Shown: positions 1 through 13,733, numbered from the stretch's first letter. The stretch is 64,000 bases of DNA from Rhytidiadelphus loreus (GCA_947034895.1 OX344762.1:32840760-32904759); one strand, 5' to 3'. A program made the numbers and translations. Notes: a model not told the origin generated them from the sequence alone.

Positions 1-3000
1 TGCGGACTACTGGAACTGTTGCTGCTGAAACTCTTCTAGAAGACATGTTCATATACAAAATGTCTTTTACATGTTCAGCATCGACACTTATATGGCACAC
101 ATTTTCTGCTTCAGAGATCAAGTGTAATATTTGCATCCACTTCAAGCTGTCTGTATCGGCCCATAAAGGCATGTCCTCCCTGTCTTTATGAACGCAGTGT
201 CTGCCTTTCGTGTCATTACTTGAAGTTTGGATTTGCATATTTTTCCATATCTTCGGAAATAGTTTGCCATTATTACGATTTGATTTAGTTTCTTTCATTT
301 CAACAACGATTATTGAACATGTCTTTTCCTACAATAAATGAAAACTGCCTGTGCACTTTGGAAATTGAAGTTCTAGCGTACAATGTCTACGAAGTGCACA
401 TTGTACACTTTCATTATTCACAGAGTTCTTCATGAACATTCATGTATTCTACATTTATTTCCAATGTTGCTGAAATTCATACATAGTGCAGGACTTCGTG
501 TTCTTGCTGCAGAAACAGTGAATTTTTTGTTCCATGCATGAATAACCCTCTTCTGTGCTATACATTCAGGAGCAACAGCTTTTGGTAAAAATCCTCTGGA
601 ACTGTGCACTGCGAAATTCTCGTCCGACTATTTCGCTCTTTTTCTGCGATTGAGAAGTTTGTAAGTACTCCTTTCCTCCTACTTTGTACAAAAAACTGCT
701 ATTCTAAACTAGGCATTCTATTGAGGAGGCTATAGAAGAGGAAGAAAACTTCAGTGATGTACAATAACTTTGGATTTGAAGGCCTTAGACTGCTGCACTC
801 TGGAACGAGTAATAAATGAATGCTTCAGTGTCATTTCTGTTCAACATATTGTATGTGGACGTGCAATGTGGTAAATATTAAACCGCTTGATGGGTGCATA
901 TCACGTAGGCAACATTGCTAGCAATCATTCAATTCTCTAAACGTAAGGCAGTGAACATACCTTACCATGCAGGCCGGACAAAAACATTAACATTCTCGCT
1001 GTCGGATAAAAGTGACATACATAGAAGGCAGAGTGAACTTTCTAACAGGTTCTACAAACTATTCCAAGTACAAGGCACTACCGTGAATTGTGTAAGTATT
1101 TCTAGCAAAAGTGCTTCGTCCACAGTTCATTTGTACGCACCACACAGAAAGTAAGGTCTGTGACAAGAGTACGTCAATTAATTCTGTTTCTGTGTTTAGT
1201 TCTTCACTTGTTACGTAGATATATTTGTAACTGTTGCTAATGATCAACAAGAACTCTTCCGTGACGAAGCTACTTCGTTATTCGTAATCCATGCTCCTTT
1301 CAAAGAAGTTCTTCACAGTTCTTGCACAGAAATGTGTGTCGAAGTCTAACGTACCCTTCTGTTGGTCTCATTAATGGATAGGTACGTGCTTTACAGTTGC
1401 TGAAGTTCACGACATCAAGAAGTCGTTCTATACATTTCCAGCCCGCATTTCAGACGAATTCTGCATACATATAATAGATTTTTCGACACTTCCACTGTAA
1501 GTCAAAAAAACTTCAGGAATGCACAGAAGGGTCTTCATATGTGTGGGTTTCTATATAGAAATGTTAGTTGCGCATTTATTTTTTCATGCTTCGTATACAT
1601 GATAAACGTCTTGTGCTTCATTTCCACGTAGACGTGGCATGGTATAAATGTCAGGTCCTTTGAACTTGCTATTTCAACAGTGTTGAACAATGAGAAGTAC
1701 TATTACATATTCAAGATAAATTTTGTTTAAAGTGGCTGCCTTTTCTACTGAAGAGAGAAAAATTTCCATGAATTAATTCGAGCACTCACTGTCAATTTGT
1801 CATAGGAGTTTCTTTAGCCATTTTTTAATATGCTGAAGAGGACGTTGTTTCCTGACATAAACATGTCCACGTTCTGTGGAATTCTTGTTTGTTTTGACGA
1901 TTGCAGTATCAACAAGTACTGTGTATTCAAATTATCGTCTACTTGTACTAGGCGCGTGAATCCAAAGACATTGTCTTACTTGTATGCAAGTAGTTTGGAG
2001 AAATTGACAATCACAATCTAGTTGTCCTACGATGAAGAAGAGTCCACGACAATCCCAGAGCAAGGTACTACTCCTCTCATCAATCCTCGGAATTACTTTT
2101 TTTTTCCATTTCCTTGGTAGAATGACATGAAATTAAATTATTTATGCAATATAGTTGAATTGGTGCTCAAGAAACGGTGGCATTTTAGAGAAGAAGCAAT
2201 AACAACAGTAAGTACAAGCGCGGACACGAAGTCATGCAAGTCCTTTTAGAGTGGTTAATCCAGTATAATACAGAGAACTGGAATAAGTACACATGTAAGA
2301 CGTGGACGATTGGGAGGCTTGCGTTGGCCACTCCGCATGGAGCCCGGACTTGTGTTGAGTGGTCTAGTACCAAATATTATCGACCCATTCAGTGGAGTCG
2401 TGTATTTCTAGATGTTTAGTTTCATGCGTTCAAGATGTGCATGTGAGGTAGTGGATGTCAATGGCGTTAGTATTAACATGCCATGCATTCCTGTATGCAT
2501 GTAATATGGGAATTGCGCCTAGAATGAAGGTAAATTTGGACTACCACTTGTTCACTGTCAACGGACAGTGGCAACGTGAACATGTCTTCTGTGATACCTC
2601 AAAATACAAATGTATGTCAAAGAACGTGCAATTACTGTACAGTTAATGAAAATGTTTTAATTATTTGTACGGTCCTATCTTACAATACAAAGCAGTGTCT
2701 ACTCAAAGAATTTAATGTACTGAACGTTATTGATTTTAGTGAGATCAAAGTACAAGCTGTTCCTCACTGTCATGCTGTTGTGAAAATGTGTAACAGCTCA
2801 TGCATCCATTATCATGTGACGTACTTGTAGTCCTCCAGTTTCTTCTCTGTTAATTTTTTTTGCGCGCTCTTGCGAACTGTCATGTGAATGAAAGTGAATG
2901 AATAGCACACATAACACATTGCCTATTAACAATCTAGTGATACTGTTCTGTAATGTCGTGCCTCATTGTTTGAGGAGGTGGAATTGCATCAAAGCATGCA

Positions 3001-4100
3001 TTTGGTGGACAACCTATATATGATGTATAGGAAGGATGGCATGTGCGTTTCTGCTATGCGTTCTCGTCACCTCAGTTCTAAGTAGTATAAAGTACTGTGA
3101 GTGACTACGTACAGTAGTCAACTACAATGGGAACTAGAAGGTGAAGAGTAGTCAACTACAATGGGAACTAGAAGGTGAAGGGCAGTCAGCGGATGTGGCA
3201 AACATCACTCCCAAAAAAATTCAGTGGACGGTCCGTAGGAATATGTCTTCTTACTTCGTATGTGTTTCAATGAATTTTCTTTCCATACAATTATTCATTT
3301 CATAGAAGTTGCATTGTTGAAGGAATATTATACATGACTAGAGCAGAGAGAAGAAGTGCTTAAGCAAAATCAACTATTTCTGGCGCTGGAATATATCCAG
3401 CATAGAACGTGCGAGTCTGCGAGAGGAACATGGCATTTTCTCTGTGTTCGTGAACGTGGACAGTGCACCTTAGCTTGCAGTACCTTGAAGACTGAAGCAC
3501 CTGTAAGTTTCTTCATCTTTATAAATTTTTTAAATTATGCTGAAACGTTGTGTTCAAGTCAACTGAGTTAAATTCATATTCATGTCCGTTTGCAAATGGA
3601 AGACATGGGTATTGTGGGCAATCAGGAACTGGAAGTGAGTGTGCTACTGACATCTCTGTTCTTTTCAGAGAATTCATAGACTTGTATTGCCATCGTTATT
3701 ATAGGGTTCCACATGCAAGAATGTAGTGGAATAGGCCTGCATGCATTTATGTTAAACCTATGCAATTTCCATGGAACATTAAAAGAAGGCAATAATAATT
3801 ATAATTTGTGGCACATGTGTTTGCCGAGGTCCATGTAATTTGTTCAGTGCCTTCAATCACTTTGTGAGTGAACAGCGAATCCAGGAATCTATGAAGTCGA
3901 AACACATCAGAGATGTACTGTTCAGGAGTTATGGAGAAGTATTTACGAATTCTCAAGATGGATGCAAATCAAATCATCCCTACTTTGTAAAGTACTTTAC
4001 TTTCATAGTGCCTGGATTTAATAAAAAAATTCTTGAAACAGGCATTTCACTGAGAGCAATACATCGAATTACATTTTCGTTTGGCGAGAGCATACACATT
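1..4100. other. AT-rich spacer, no gene recognised
   Basis: Short open frames are scattered on both strands, but none shows a recognisable domain, codon bias or splice structure. The stretch lies upstream of the decayed CACTA transposase and could be part of that element's 5' region. I looked for CACTA-type termini and found none I would defend. The only clear local structure is a perfect 34-bp direct duplication at 3113-3180, listed separately. Confidence 0.5.
3113..3180. repeat. 34-bp perfect tandem duplication
   Basis: Two adjacent identical copies, 3113-3146 and 3147-3180, each starting AGTAGTCAACTACAATGGG. This is probably a recent slippage or repair duplication; I see no functional implication. 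Confidence 0.9.
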
Positions 4101-4110
4101 CATATAGAAG

Positions 4111-7100
4111 ATGAGATGGAAGGCAAGACTGTCTGCAACCTATCACATCGAGAGGTCGATTGCATGCCGGCAAGGATTATCGGAGTACCTCTGTGCATGT
4201 AGAAGTTGTAGAGGAGGTCGAGTTCGGAAGTTGGAGATTGTCGCCAGACATCATAGGCTACATAGGCGAGATCCTTATTTACAATACCCTCTGCTGGTAA
4301 AGTCCGCATCTACTATTATTTTTTGGCATTACTTTGTATGTAGAAAATGTTGGACTGATTGCATGCAATTCATGATTAATACAAAGTCATTGGTACATGG
4401 ATAATGCCATTCTTAAGCATGAATTGGAAAACATGGTTTGTTTGTTTTTTGAAGACAGAAGATGGACATAGCGTGAGAGGTCCCACAAATGAAGGTTTTG
4501 GAGAAGATGGTGAAAATTACTTTCATGAAGGAAACAGTAATGCAAGAGATGGCCAAGAATTCGTGTGGCCCGAAGGTACCACTGTGGACGTAGATGCCGC
4601 TGTCCAAGATGCATTTGCACGTGTGGACGCCATCCACAGAAACATGCAGGATGCGGGAGTAGCTGAAGAAGATGAAGGAGAAATGGATGACGAATTCAAA
4701 TTCTTCGGCCCAGATTTCGATGAGTTGGTGCACGAGTCAAATGAGCGAATTTATGACGGTTGCACTATGAATCGCCTATAAGCTGCCATAGTACTCATCA
4801 CAATGTGTAGTTTGTTTTCCATTCCTTATGCCTTTCTTGACGAGCTACTCAGATTCCTCTCACAGGACTTGCTACCCAAATCGAACAATCTACCTCGAAC
4901 TTCATATGAAGCTAGAAGAATGGTTCTGAAGTTAGGACTGAAGCATGAGGCCATACATACTTGTCCTGATGGTCATGTTCTATTTCGAGGGGACAAGAAA
5001 GACCTACTCACATGTCCACATGTTGGTTGTGGAAAATCAAGATATGTAGAGGGTTCAACAACAATTCCATACAAAGTATTAAGGTATTTTCCAATTATAG
5101 ACCAACTTCGGCGAATGTTCCAGTGCCCCTAAGTAGCAAAGATGATGAGGTTTCACGAGAGTAACAACTCTGAAGAGCCATTGATGAAGTCTGTGGTCGA
5201 TGGCGAACAATGGAAGCACATAAATGAAACGTACCCGGACTTTGCTGCGGTTTCAACAAACTTGAGATTAGGTCTTGTAGGTGATGGTGTTAATCCATAC
5301 GGAAACCAATCCACCAAACATAGTGTATGGCCTTTCTTGATAGCTATTTACAATTTGCCTCCATGGATGACAAGTAAGACTTTTTTTTTGAAGTTAGTGT
5401 TGTTAATCCCAGGTCCTCAAGCACCGTCAGCAGAGGTCATTGACGTTTATATGGAGCCTTTAGTTGAAGATTTATTAAAACTATGGGAGGGAGTGCCTGC
5501 TGTGGACATGTCAAAACCGAATGGACGTAGACGCTTCACTCTACAGGCCGTACTGATGTGGCTTGTGCATGATTTTCCAGTGTATGGACTGTTGTCAGGC
5601 CAGCAGACAAAGGGTTATAAAGGTTGCCCACTGTGTGGAGAGCAAACATGTGCTGATTATTCTGGCAGTTTGAGGAAAATGACTTATTTGGGTGCCCGCC
5701 GCTTCCTACACTTGCAGCATCGATATCGAAATGCAAAAACAACATTCAATGGCCAGGTGGAGAGGGCACCCGCTCCAAGACGTCAGAGTGGACACGAAAT
5801 ACAGGCGAAAGGCTTGGAGTGCAAAAGATTTCTCAGAGAAGGTGGAGTGGAAGACTGTCACGAAGACCCTGTGAAGAAGCACAGAGTGAAACGTGTCAGC
5901 ATTTTCTTCAAACTACCTTACTGGGCAGTAAGTTCACCATCATTTCCAAATTCCTAGGATGAAGTTAATTTGCATTTACTGGAGAAAATGTGTGCAGCAT
6001 GTCTTTCATTTTCAAATTAAGATGACATTGGATTCCACCATATGAAAGATGTTAGGAAGAATGCTTTGCTAGAATGAATTATGGAAGTTTGGATTTGAAT
6101 AGAAGAAGGCGATTTACATGGAAGAAAGTTATTTGTGTGTAATGAAAGATATTTAGGATCGAATAAGTTGTGAACAATGTAATGACAATGGTGTTCATGT
6201 CCACATGACGCCCTGAGCAGTACACTGTATACCTCGAAATACTGAGTCCTGACACATATTTGGAATGTTTGTAGTGCATAAGTGAAGCCATTTTTGCTTC
6301 AATTATCCTTAGTGTAATTAGTAGGTCAGGTACATGGTTGGAATTGTATAGCACTTGTTGAAGAAGAAAGCAATTGAGGTGTACAAAGAATTAGAGGACA
6401 TCGTGCATTTTTTTTAATTTGGTAGTGATGTCATTGCTATATGAACGATGAAGCAGTGAATAACAGTAGGCACAGAATTTAGTAGTTAGCAACATTGCAA
6501 TGGAGAGCTCAGTGTGGCTAAATGTTATGTGAATACTAATCGTGATGAATTATGAAGAGAGTAAGGCTATTGAATTTTTGGATTCAACATTTAAACAGAG
6601 CTTTCTTATTCTCAAAAGTAGTAATACAGGAATAGGTTGTGACGTAGGTCGTCTATTATTTTTTAATGATCCCGCAAAAAATTTAAAGGATTGTAATGGG
6701 CTGAGTACTATTGGTGTTGTCCTGCATAGAAGGTGAAGTGTTTCTGTTGATGACATCGTCCTGAGGCCCCTATAGGAATTGCTGAAGTGCATGGCAGGAG
6801 CCCAGAAAATTAAAACAGTGAGAGTACTGCACCGTAGGCTAGGTACCGCATGAAAGCAGTGAATATTGTAGGTCAAAATTTTTTGTGTGTTCATATGTTT
6901 GAAGAAAAGTACGATTGCAGTAGTGTGGTGGACGAGTGCATATGTCATTAGCTTATATTTCAAATTTTCACTTTGTCCACATGAAGATCGCAATCTTCAG
7001 GAGTTGGTTACACGTGCAGTTGAGGTATATTCGCGTAGGTAAAGCAATAAAAATATGTACTCGCAGTAGTGACTGCATATTTGTAAGACTGAAGTGTGCG

Positions 7101-10052
7101 ACGATTAGAATGATGTCCACATTTAATTTTTGAGTATGTTCCAGCACATTGAAAAAAAAGTTGCATTATGTATTTATCAGCAGTTGTAACTTTTCATTTT
7201 GATCTGAATAGTAAGAGTCATGTCCGCAAAATAAGGTATCAACTTAAGCAATCATGTAAGAAGCGAATTTCAATGTTCTGGAAATAGGTAAATATGTATA
7301 GTAAGAATCAGAAGTTCATAAATACACTTCCAAAGAGTGCCATTCAGGAATGTGTGGCATGACTAGCGTTTCAGAGTCACGGTAAGTGAACATAAGGACA
7401 ACATATTACATTCGCAGTTCACTGTTGTAGATAGTGATTCGTGGATGTCTTCAATTTTTTATTCGAAGCACCGTTTCAGTAGAAAGCATAGTGTCAATTT
7501 GAGTGTGGTAGCACAACATTCAATTTGATGTAAAATTTAGACATTTGTAACATGTGCATGCATTGATGGTAGTTCTATTTGTTTTAGTAAAGGAAGGCAT
7601 GCGTCCATGGATTTCAATCTGATGGGTTTTTTTTTTTAGGGACTTCCATGCAGGCACACCCTTGATGTGATGCACTGTGAGAAAAACGTGTGCGAGATTA
7701 TACTTAAATTTCTTCTTGGGGAAAATGATACACCCGCGGTAAGACTAGATCTCGAAAGTCGGCAAGTGAAGAATCACCTGTGGCTAGAAGAGACATTTCT
7801 TGGTAGCAACAAGTACGTAATGGCAGATGCAGAGTATGTTCTTTCTGCAGCAGACAAAGCAAAGTTTTTCCGGACTTTGAAAGCGATGAAAACACCAAGC
7901 CGATATGTTTCCAATCTTCGACGAAGAGTGGAGAAAATGAAGCTGCAGGGCCTCAAATCTCATAACTTTCATGTTATAATGCAGCAAATCCTCCCAGTGT
8001 GTGTACGAAACATTGAGAATCAGGAACTAGCAGCTACTATTATAAGATTGAGCAGGCTGTTTCAAAGAGTTTGTGACAAGGTCATAAGCAAGGACAGCAG
8101 AGATCAACTTCTGGAGGATGCGGCGGAGACAATGGTGTTACTAGAAAAAATATTCCCGCCAGCGGCATTCATAGTGATGATGCATTTGCCGTACCATATT
8201 GTGCAAGAGCTATTTATTTGCGGTCCTGTTCATTGTCGTTGGATGTATCCATTTGAACGGTACTACCGGGGCCTCAAAAGTTTTGTAAGGAACTTGGCGA
8301 AACCCGAAGGGAGTATGACGGCCAGTTATGAGCTTGAGGAAGCGGCGGGATATGTCTCTGAGTACATGTTGAACTACAAATCAACATGTGCACAAGTGTG
8401 GGATTCAGAGGAGGACCCAAAAATGACAGATGAGGTCTTGGAAGGCCAAGGAATTTCTAAAGTAATGTCTGAAGAAAGGAGAGTGCTTTTTCACAATTTC
8501 GTCATCGACACATCTGGTTATTTCGAAGAGCACCGTGAGTGAGTAATATTCCTTTTACTATCATATGTCGTTTGTAATTGTTTTTCTACAGGAGTTAATT
8601 ATTGCAATTGGAACGAAAAGCTGGAACCATGTAAAGCAGACCATTGAAAGAGGTAAATGAAAGGTTCAACATGTCTGTAACCACTACATCAGAGAAACGG
8701 AAGAACACAGACAATGAGTACTTCAATGATTTAATAAAGGCTTGAGAAAGTGTGGGTAACGTGTTATAAGACAAGTACAGGGATGCTACATTGTACACTG
8801 TAATGAAGTGGAAGGAATACGATGAGCCTAATAGAAATAATAGTTTTCCAGATTCAGGAGTTGTCTGCAATGCAATCTGAAGTGAAGTAAAACTATTGAA
8901 TGTTTAGGTTCTTAAGCAATGCCGGTTGCAACTCACTGAAAATGAGGAACAGTCGGTGCAATGCATTGAAGTTCAGGACGTCTAGGTATTGCATGTAGTC
9001 AACGAATGCAAATCATGGGAGACAGGGATTTGTAATGGCAATGCCGAGGTCTCATGTCTCAATCAAAATGGTAGTGGTAGCTCAAAATAAAAAAATTTAC
9101 GGACATGATGCATGTTTTTTTAAGATTTTGTGGAATGCGACTACATCATGATAAATGTCATCGAACTTCATTGTGCAGACGATATGCAGAACAAAAGTCT
9201 GAGAGAGAGGAAGGGAGGAGATTATGGCATCGCCAACATCCAAATAGACATGGGAGAAGAGGGGCCGTGTACTTGGAAGAGCTATGTGAATTTCCTTCGT
9301 TTGCAAAGTGGTTGGAGGATGATGTGAAGGCATCAACAGATGCGGGACTTGAAGTTCCAGAAATTGTGCAGGACGTTTCTATTCCACCAAAGTTTCAGTG
9401 CAAAAAATTCAGAAGCATGTGGGCTTTTGGTTATCGATTTCGAGTAGCTAGTTATGAGAGCAAATTGGGAACTCAGGATTCGGGTGTGGCAGCAACTTTC
9501 AGAAGACTATGGCGATCAAGTGTAAGGGATCGCAATGTTGTTGAAGCAGACGTGGAGTACATAGGCGAGCTTCAGGAGATAGTGGAGCTCGACTACAGAA
9601 GCACTTGCGTAGTAGTTTTAGTGTGTAGGTGGGTGAAAGCGAAGTATCGAGGACCAAATGCCACAGTCAGGAAAGACAAGTGGGGATTCACACTAGCAAA
9701 TTTTCAGTCATGCGAACGCTTCGGGAAAGAATCATTTGCATTTCCTAAACATTGTGAGCAAGTTTTTTTCAACGATGCTTCAGAATCGCCCGGTTGGAGA
9801 GTTGTACTCAGACGGGAGGTCCGAGGGAGGAGAGTCGACAATAGTACTTCTGCAACAGAAACTTCTGAGTGCTTTGCAATAGGAAGGCACAACGAATATG
9901 AAGGTCTTTGTCCTCCGCAAAGCATAACGGAGGACATTCCCGACCGCGCAGTAGCATCGAGAGAAGTGAACAGGGAAGATGTATTTCATGAGGCGGAAGG
10001 GCGGGATGAATTCTACGATCGTGACTTAGGAGACTCATCGGAGTCGGAGTGA
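4111..10052 (+). pseudogene. Decayed CACTA (En/Spm-like) transposase gene: Tnp2, DUF4218 and DUF4216 regions
   Basis: This is the transposase gene of a CACTA-type DNA transposon. A first exon to 4296 encodes a Cys-rich motif (CACRSCRGG) like the N-terminal domain of Tnp2-type transposases. It joins in phase 0 (donor GT at 4297, acceptor AG at 4453-4454) to 4455-5927, which encodes an acidic linker and the Tnp2 region (motifs TCPDGHVLF, CPHVGCGKSRY, NLRLGLVGDGVNPYG, VWPFLIAIYNLPPW, KGCPLCGE). A 1.7-kb intron (5928-7639) follows, also phase 0, and restores IFFKLPYWA/GLPCRHTLDVMHCEKNV. The 7640-8540 segment is DUF4218-like (KSHNFHVIMQQILPV, GPVHCRWMYPFERY). 9180-10052 is DUF4216-like (IVELDYRS, KWGFTLANF, QVFFNDASESPGW). 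Two in-frame TAA stops, at 4779-4781 and 5130-5132, lie inside conserved sequence with the frame continuing on both sides, so the gene is dead or sequenced from a mutated copy. No terminal inverted repeats were found. Confidence 0.85.
5928..7639 (+). other. Intron of the CACTA transposase gene
   Basis: A phase-0 GT-AG intron is inferred from the donor GTAAGT at 5928, directly after codons for LPYWA, and a poly-T acceptor ending in TAG at 7639, directly before codons for GLPCRH and TLDVMHCEKNV. Joining the exons restores a block conserved across Tnp2-type transposases. The intron is AT-rich and holds no further gene. Confidence 0.75.
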
Positions 10053-11838
10053 CTGCAGAATAATTTGAATTGGTTGCTTCTAGTGTCGAGAGCATGTGGT
10101 AAAGCATGTTCAATGCTATTTCTTATGACCTCCAGTTACTGCTTCATGTCATTCAATAGCACTTCTAGTGGATGAAAAGTATGGAAGAGAAGTAAAGTAT
10201 AGAGACAACAACCTCCGCAAATGATGTAGGCTTTCCAGGTTGTATGGGTTCTACATGTGGGATCTATATTTACGAATTGTTCGATGAATGTAGGCAACGG
10301 AAGCACATGAAGCCGGTTGGAAGGACCACATACCTTGCATCTGTAAGTACATTTTTCTGCTTTTGCTTGGCTAATTTGTCGTTTACAAAAGGAACTAATG
10401 CATAGATTTTCTACATTTGCATGTTTTGGCAGGAGTTTAAAGTTTTATATAGTGTATGAACTTGAAGTCTTTGAAGGAAGTGTCATTCTGAAATTGGTAG
10501 GTGGAAAACCAAGGTTCAGAAAATTATGTTTGGTGGTGGTCTGCTGGACAACATAGTGCAGTAATGGAGAATGCAGAAATTAGAAGGTCAAGTAGTAGAA
10601 CGACATGCTTGAAGAAATGTTGTCTATGTAACTCAATATTTTCTCAATTTTAGCATACTGGCATTATTAATTCATTTCTAATAGTGAAGTAGACATTAGT
10701 GATTGACTTGCTTTGTGTCATTTGTGGCAGTTGACTCTGAGGAATGGATATTTCCTCAATTATTAAAAGCGCTCTGATAGTGATTGAAAACAGAAATATC
10801 CTTGAAGAAGCAGTAGAAGTCATACAACAATGGACTATGTGCTTTGTATACAAGTGTATAGGATGAAATGGTAAATGTTTTCTCATTACAATTAGCGAAC
10901 GTGTAGTGAATTTTTTCTTGGTAGTGTTTTTGTGGCAGTGAACGTTGCCTACTCGTTAGTGAACATTGTATTGAACATGGTCTGCAGTGTATGTAACGGA
11001 TATTTCGTTCAGATGGCGGTGTTGTTCTACCATTTTTCCATTCGTTCTGTAGGACAGCTTTACATTTTACAGAACATGTTCTAAATCTGGAAGTGCCAAC
11101 TTTGAGTAATATTGCTATCTTCATTAAAGATTTGTTATGTTGTCTTTCGAAATTGTGAATTCCGAATACATTGTGAACAGCATTGTTGACCTGTGCTTCT
11201 GGAATGCAACAGATGAAGAAGGGCATTGTAGAAGTGGAGGACAAGAGGATAGATAAAAGCGTATGTTTGAAGCAAATCACAGTAATTACTGAGAAAAGAC
11301 TACGTACGTCTGTGTAGAAAGTGAATTTCTGATAAACATGATATTGTGTTTTCCAATAAACGTTTGTCTTCAAGAAACCAGAATTGAAATTGTGGAAGTC
11401 TTTAATGCAATTGTCCTTCTTTTACCATTGCTGCATTGTTTATGGATGCTTTATTCACATTACAAAATGGTTTTTTGGCATTACTGGATGGTTTACTTGC
11501 ATTACTGGATGCTTTACTTTGCAACACTGCATGGTTTATTTCCTTTTTTTTTGTGCGTTCTAGCCATGAATGGAATTAATGTATGTATAGTAAATGTTTT
11601 AATGTATAGTAAAATGAAAATGATGCATGAAATCTCATTCCCGAATTTACAAGATAGTAATGACTATTAATGTAAAGAGTATTTTTCTATCATTTAATAA
11701 GAAACTAGTATGCAGAACCCTACTATCTTTCATATATACAGCATTCACACTAACTAGTCCACCATCTAAAAACCAACAGAAACACTTCAAGATCAACAGA
11801 AAGCCTCTTCAACAAGTTCAAGAAAATGTGATTTTCAA
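10053..11838. other. Spacer, possibly 3' part of the CACTA element
   Basis: No gene recognised. A 205-codon frame on the minus strand (10756-11373) has no similarity I recognise and looks like chance. At about 11,440-11,535 there is a degenerate tandem repeat of roughly 24 bp (GCATTACTGGATGGTTTACTT and variants). Confidence 0.5.
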
Positions 11839-13317
11839 TCAATTTTTTTCCTCATGTTGGTACCAATAAAAATGTCTTGGTTCTCTGCTGGTTTTTATAG
11901 GACCTCTGGTAGTGAACCAACTCTGCTTCGCCACTTCTTTGCAACGAGGACAAACGGCCCTACCAGACACTAGTTCGCCCCACAAGCACCACGGGTGAAA
12001 CAGGCAACCACATGAGAAAGGCACAGCACAGTTGGCAACAAATAGATGCGAGAAGCTTCCACATGGTGTGTCTACCTTCAGATTTGGAGCAACACCCTCT
12101 TCCAACACGTTAATCCCAACAGGATGTTTCGGCTTCATGGAGTATTGCGATGCTTTCTCAGCTGCCCATTTCTTTCGCATCGTTTCCAGGTCCTGTTCAC
12201 AACGCTCCTGTTGAGTGCGATCACGCTCTAAGGTCACCTTCAATTTCTCCAAGGACGCCTGGTTGGACTCCCAAAGGTCATTGTTAGCTGCAATTTGTTT
12301 GCTAACCTGACGTAGTTGTTTGTCACACTCGGCCTTTTTTGTCACCTCCCCGGCTATAGCATGGCCCTTGCTCTTCTTCCGTAGGTCCTCCTTAACTTCA
12401 TTGAGGCGCTCATCCTCAGCTTCCAACTCCCGACCGGTAGCTTCAACTTTTGTAGTCCTTACCTCCAGGGCTTGAATTGCCTGCCCGGATTTTTCCAGTT
12501 CTCGAGTCCTCGACTGGATCTCCTTCAAGAGCTGCTCCACCTTCCGCACTGCACTGTCGCCACTAATCTCTCCATTGGTACCTCCACCCCCACCACTACC
12601 AGCTCCAGTAGCACCTCCACCTCCACCAATGCCCCGACCTCCACAATGCTGATTGATATACCTTGCGCACTCCTTCACAATGCCCGCCAGCTGATCCTTC
12701 AATGCTGGAGGACCCAATTTCTGAGGGTTGTTTCCAGCATGTTTTCCGCGGTCTGCAATCACCTTAGCAACTGCAACAGCCCAATTGACCATGTTCACCT
12801 TGTCTTGGTAATAAAACACGCACGCACGGAGGAAGGTCAAGCTAATCGCCTTGTTGTCGGGGACATTGCCGTATACTCTCTGGTAAAGTTTAAGGAATAA
12901 ATCTCGGGCAACTGGATCGCCACACTTATCGAGCGGGAACCTCGATTTGTTCGCACCCTCCCCAGCAATCCAGTCGTTCTCGTAGAGCTCCGATGGAACA
13001 TGGATGTCCGTCATGTCTTTGGGCAGAAGACCGGTGTTGCAAAGTCCTACCACTTTGTGAAAAAACTTCTCATCGTAAATTGCGTTCTCTCTTCCTAACA
13101 AGCATGGTGCCACCGCAACCAACGACCGTCGCAACTCCTTTGGAAACCCCGCTAAGCCAAATGGCTCATCCCAAACTAAGCCACTTCCACCGTCGTTGGT
13201 GACCACCTTCTTCGGTTGTTTCCTTGTAGTCTTCGGAGACATCCGCTCCTTTTCAAGAAGAGCCGCTTTGTCTTTCACAAGGCTTTTTGATCGTGAGCTC
13301 TTGCCCCCAGTAGTCAT
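11839..13317 (-). CDS. Coiled-coil protein with degenerate RING-like C-terminus (family member 1)
   Basis: Intact single-exon frame of 492 codons from the first ATG at 13315-13317 (MTTGGKSSRSK); the frame extends upstream to 13440 without an ATG. A basic start is followed by an alpha-helical domain (VVGLCNTGLL, KLYQRVYG, LTFLRACVFYYQDKV, NWAVAVAKV), a Gly-rich linker, a long heptad-rich coiled coil, and a C-terminal Cys/His cluster (CGCLFHPWC, then CPRC) resembling the second half of a RING finger. The first Cys pair is reduced to a single Cys. It is a clear paralogue of the gene at 40,275-41,750 and shares a weaker pattern with the genes at 19.7, 30.8 and 34.3 kb. Function is unknown; a protein-binding or ubiquitin-related role is only a guess from the RING-like tail. 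It lies just outside the left end of the giant element. Confidence 0.75.
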   Translation of the reverse strand: MTTGGKSSRSKSLVKDKAALLEKERMSPKTTRKQPKKVVTNDGGSGLVWDEPFGLAGFPKELRRSLVAVAPCLLGRENAIYDEKFFHKVVGLCNTGLLPKDMTDIHVPSELYENDWIAGEGANKSRFPLDKCGDPVARDLFLKLYQRVYGNVPDNKAISLTFLRACVFYYQDKVNMVNWAVAVAKVIADRGKHAGNNPQKLGPPALKDQLAGIVKECARYINQHCGGRGIGGGGGATGAGSGGGGGTNGEISGDSAVRKVEQLLKEIQSRTRELEKSGQAIQALEVRTTKVEATGRELEAEDERLNEVKEDLRKKSKGHAIAGEVTKKAECDKQLRQVSKQIAANNDLWESNQASLEKLKVTLERDRTQQERCEQDLETMRKKWAAEKASQYSMKPKHPVGINVLEEGVAPNLKVDTPCGSFSHLFVANCAVPFSCGCLFHPWCLWGELVSGRAVCPRCKEVAKQSWFTTRGPIKTSREPRHFYWYQHEEKN

Positions 13318-13733
13318 GTTGGAAGCATAGGAAGGCAAGAGAGGCTTTCTATACAGAGAACAACGGCAAAGGAAGAGAGAAGAAGGCGCAAAGGAAGAGA
13401 GAAGAAGGCGATGGCAACAAGCAGCGGAGAGAGAAAACAAGGTGATGGAAACAAGTAGCAGAGCTCCAAAGCTGTAGACACAGAAAATAGAATGGTATTT
13501 GCATTCTCTGAAGCATGCTTGGCGTCAGGAGGAAGATGGGTTCAGGGTTTTACAAGACAGAAATTAATTACAGTAGTGGCTCTGGCAGTAAACATAGCGG
13601 GTACGAGTTGACATCTTAAGCTTATTTTAATCATGTACTTTGATGGAAACGGGCGAGTGGACCTCTTAAGCTTATTTTAATCATGTACCATGAGGACTCA
13701 TGATGAAGCAAACCGAACACCAAGACATGGAAG
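13318..13733. other. Spacer 5' of family member 1, left flank of the giant element
   Basis: This stretch contains the untranslated upstream region of the minus-strand gene. It includes an imperfect duplication of about 30 bp around CTTAAGCTTATTTTAATCATG, near 13,613-13,640 and again near 13,665-13,690. The last 8 bases, 13726-13733 (CATGGAAG), match the right-hand flank of the giant element at 37578-37585 in 7 of 8 positions. Confidence 0.6.

Noticed and set aside
10756..11373. 205-codon minus-strand frame
   Set aside because: No similarity, biased composition and AT-rich surroundings; lies in what may be the untranslated end of the CACTA element.
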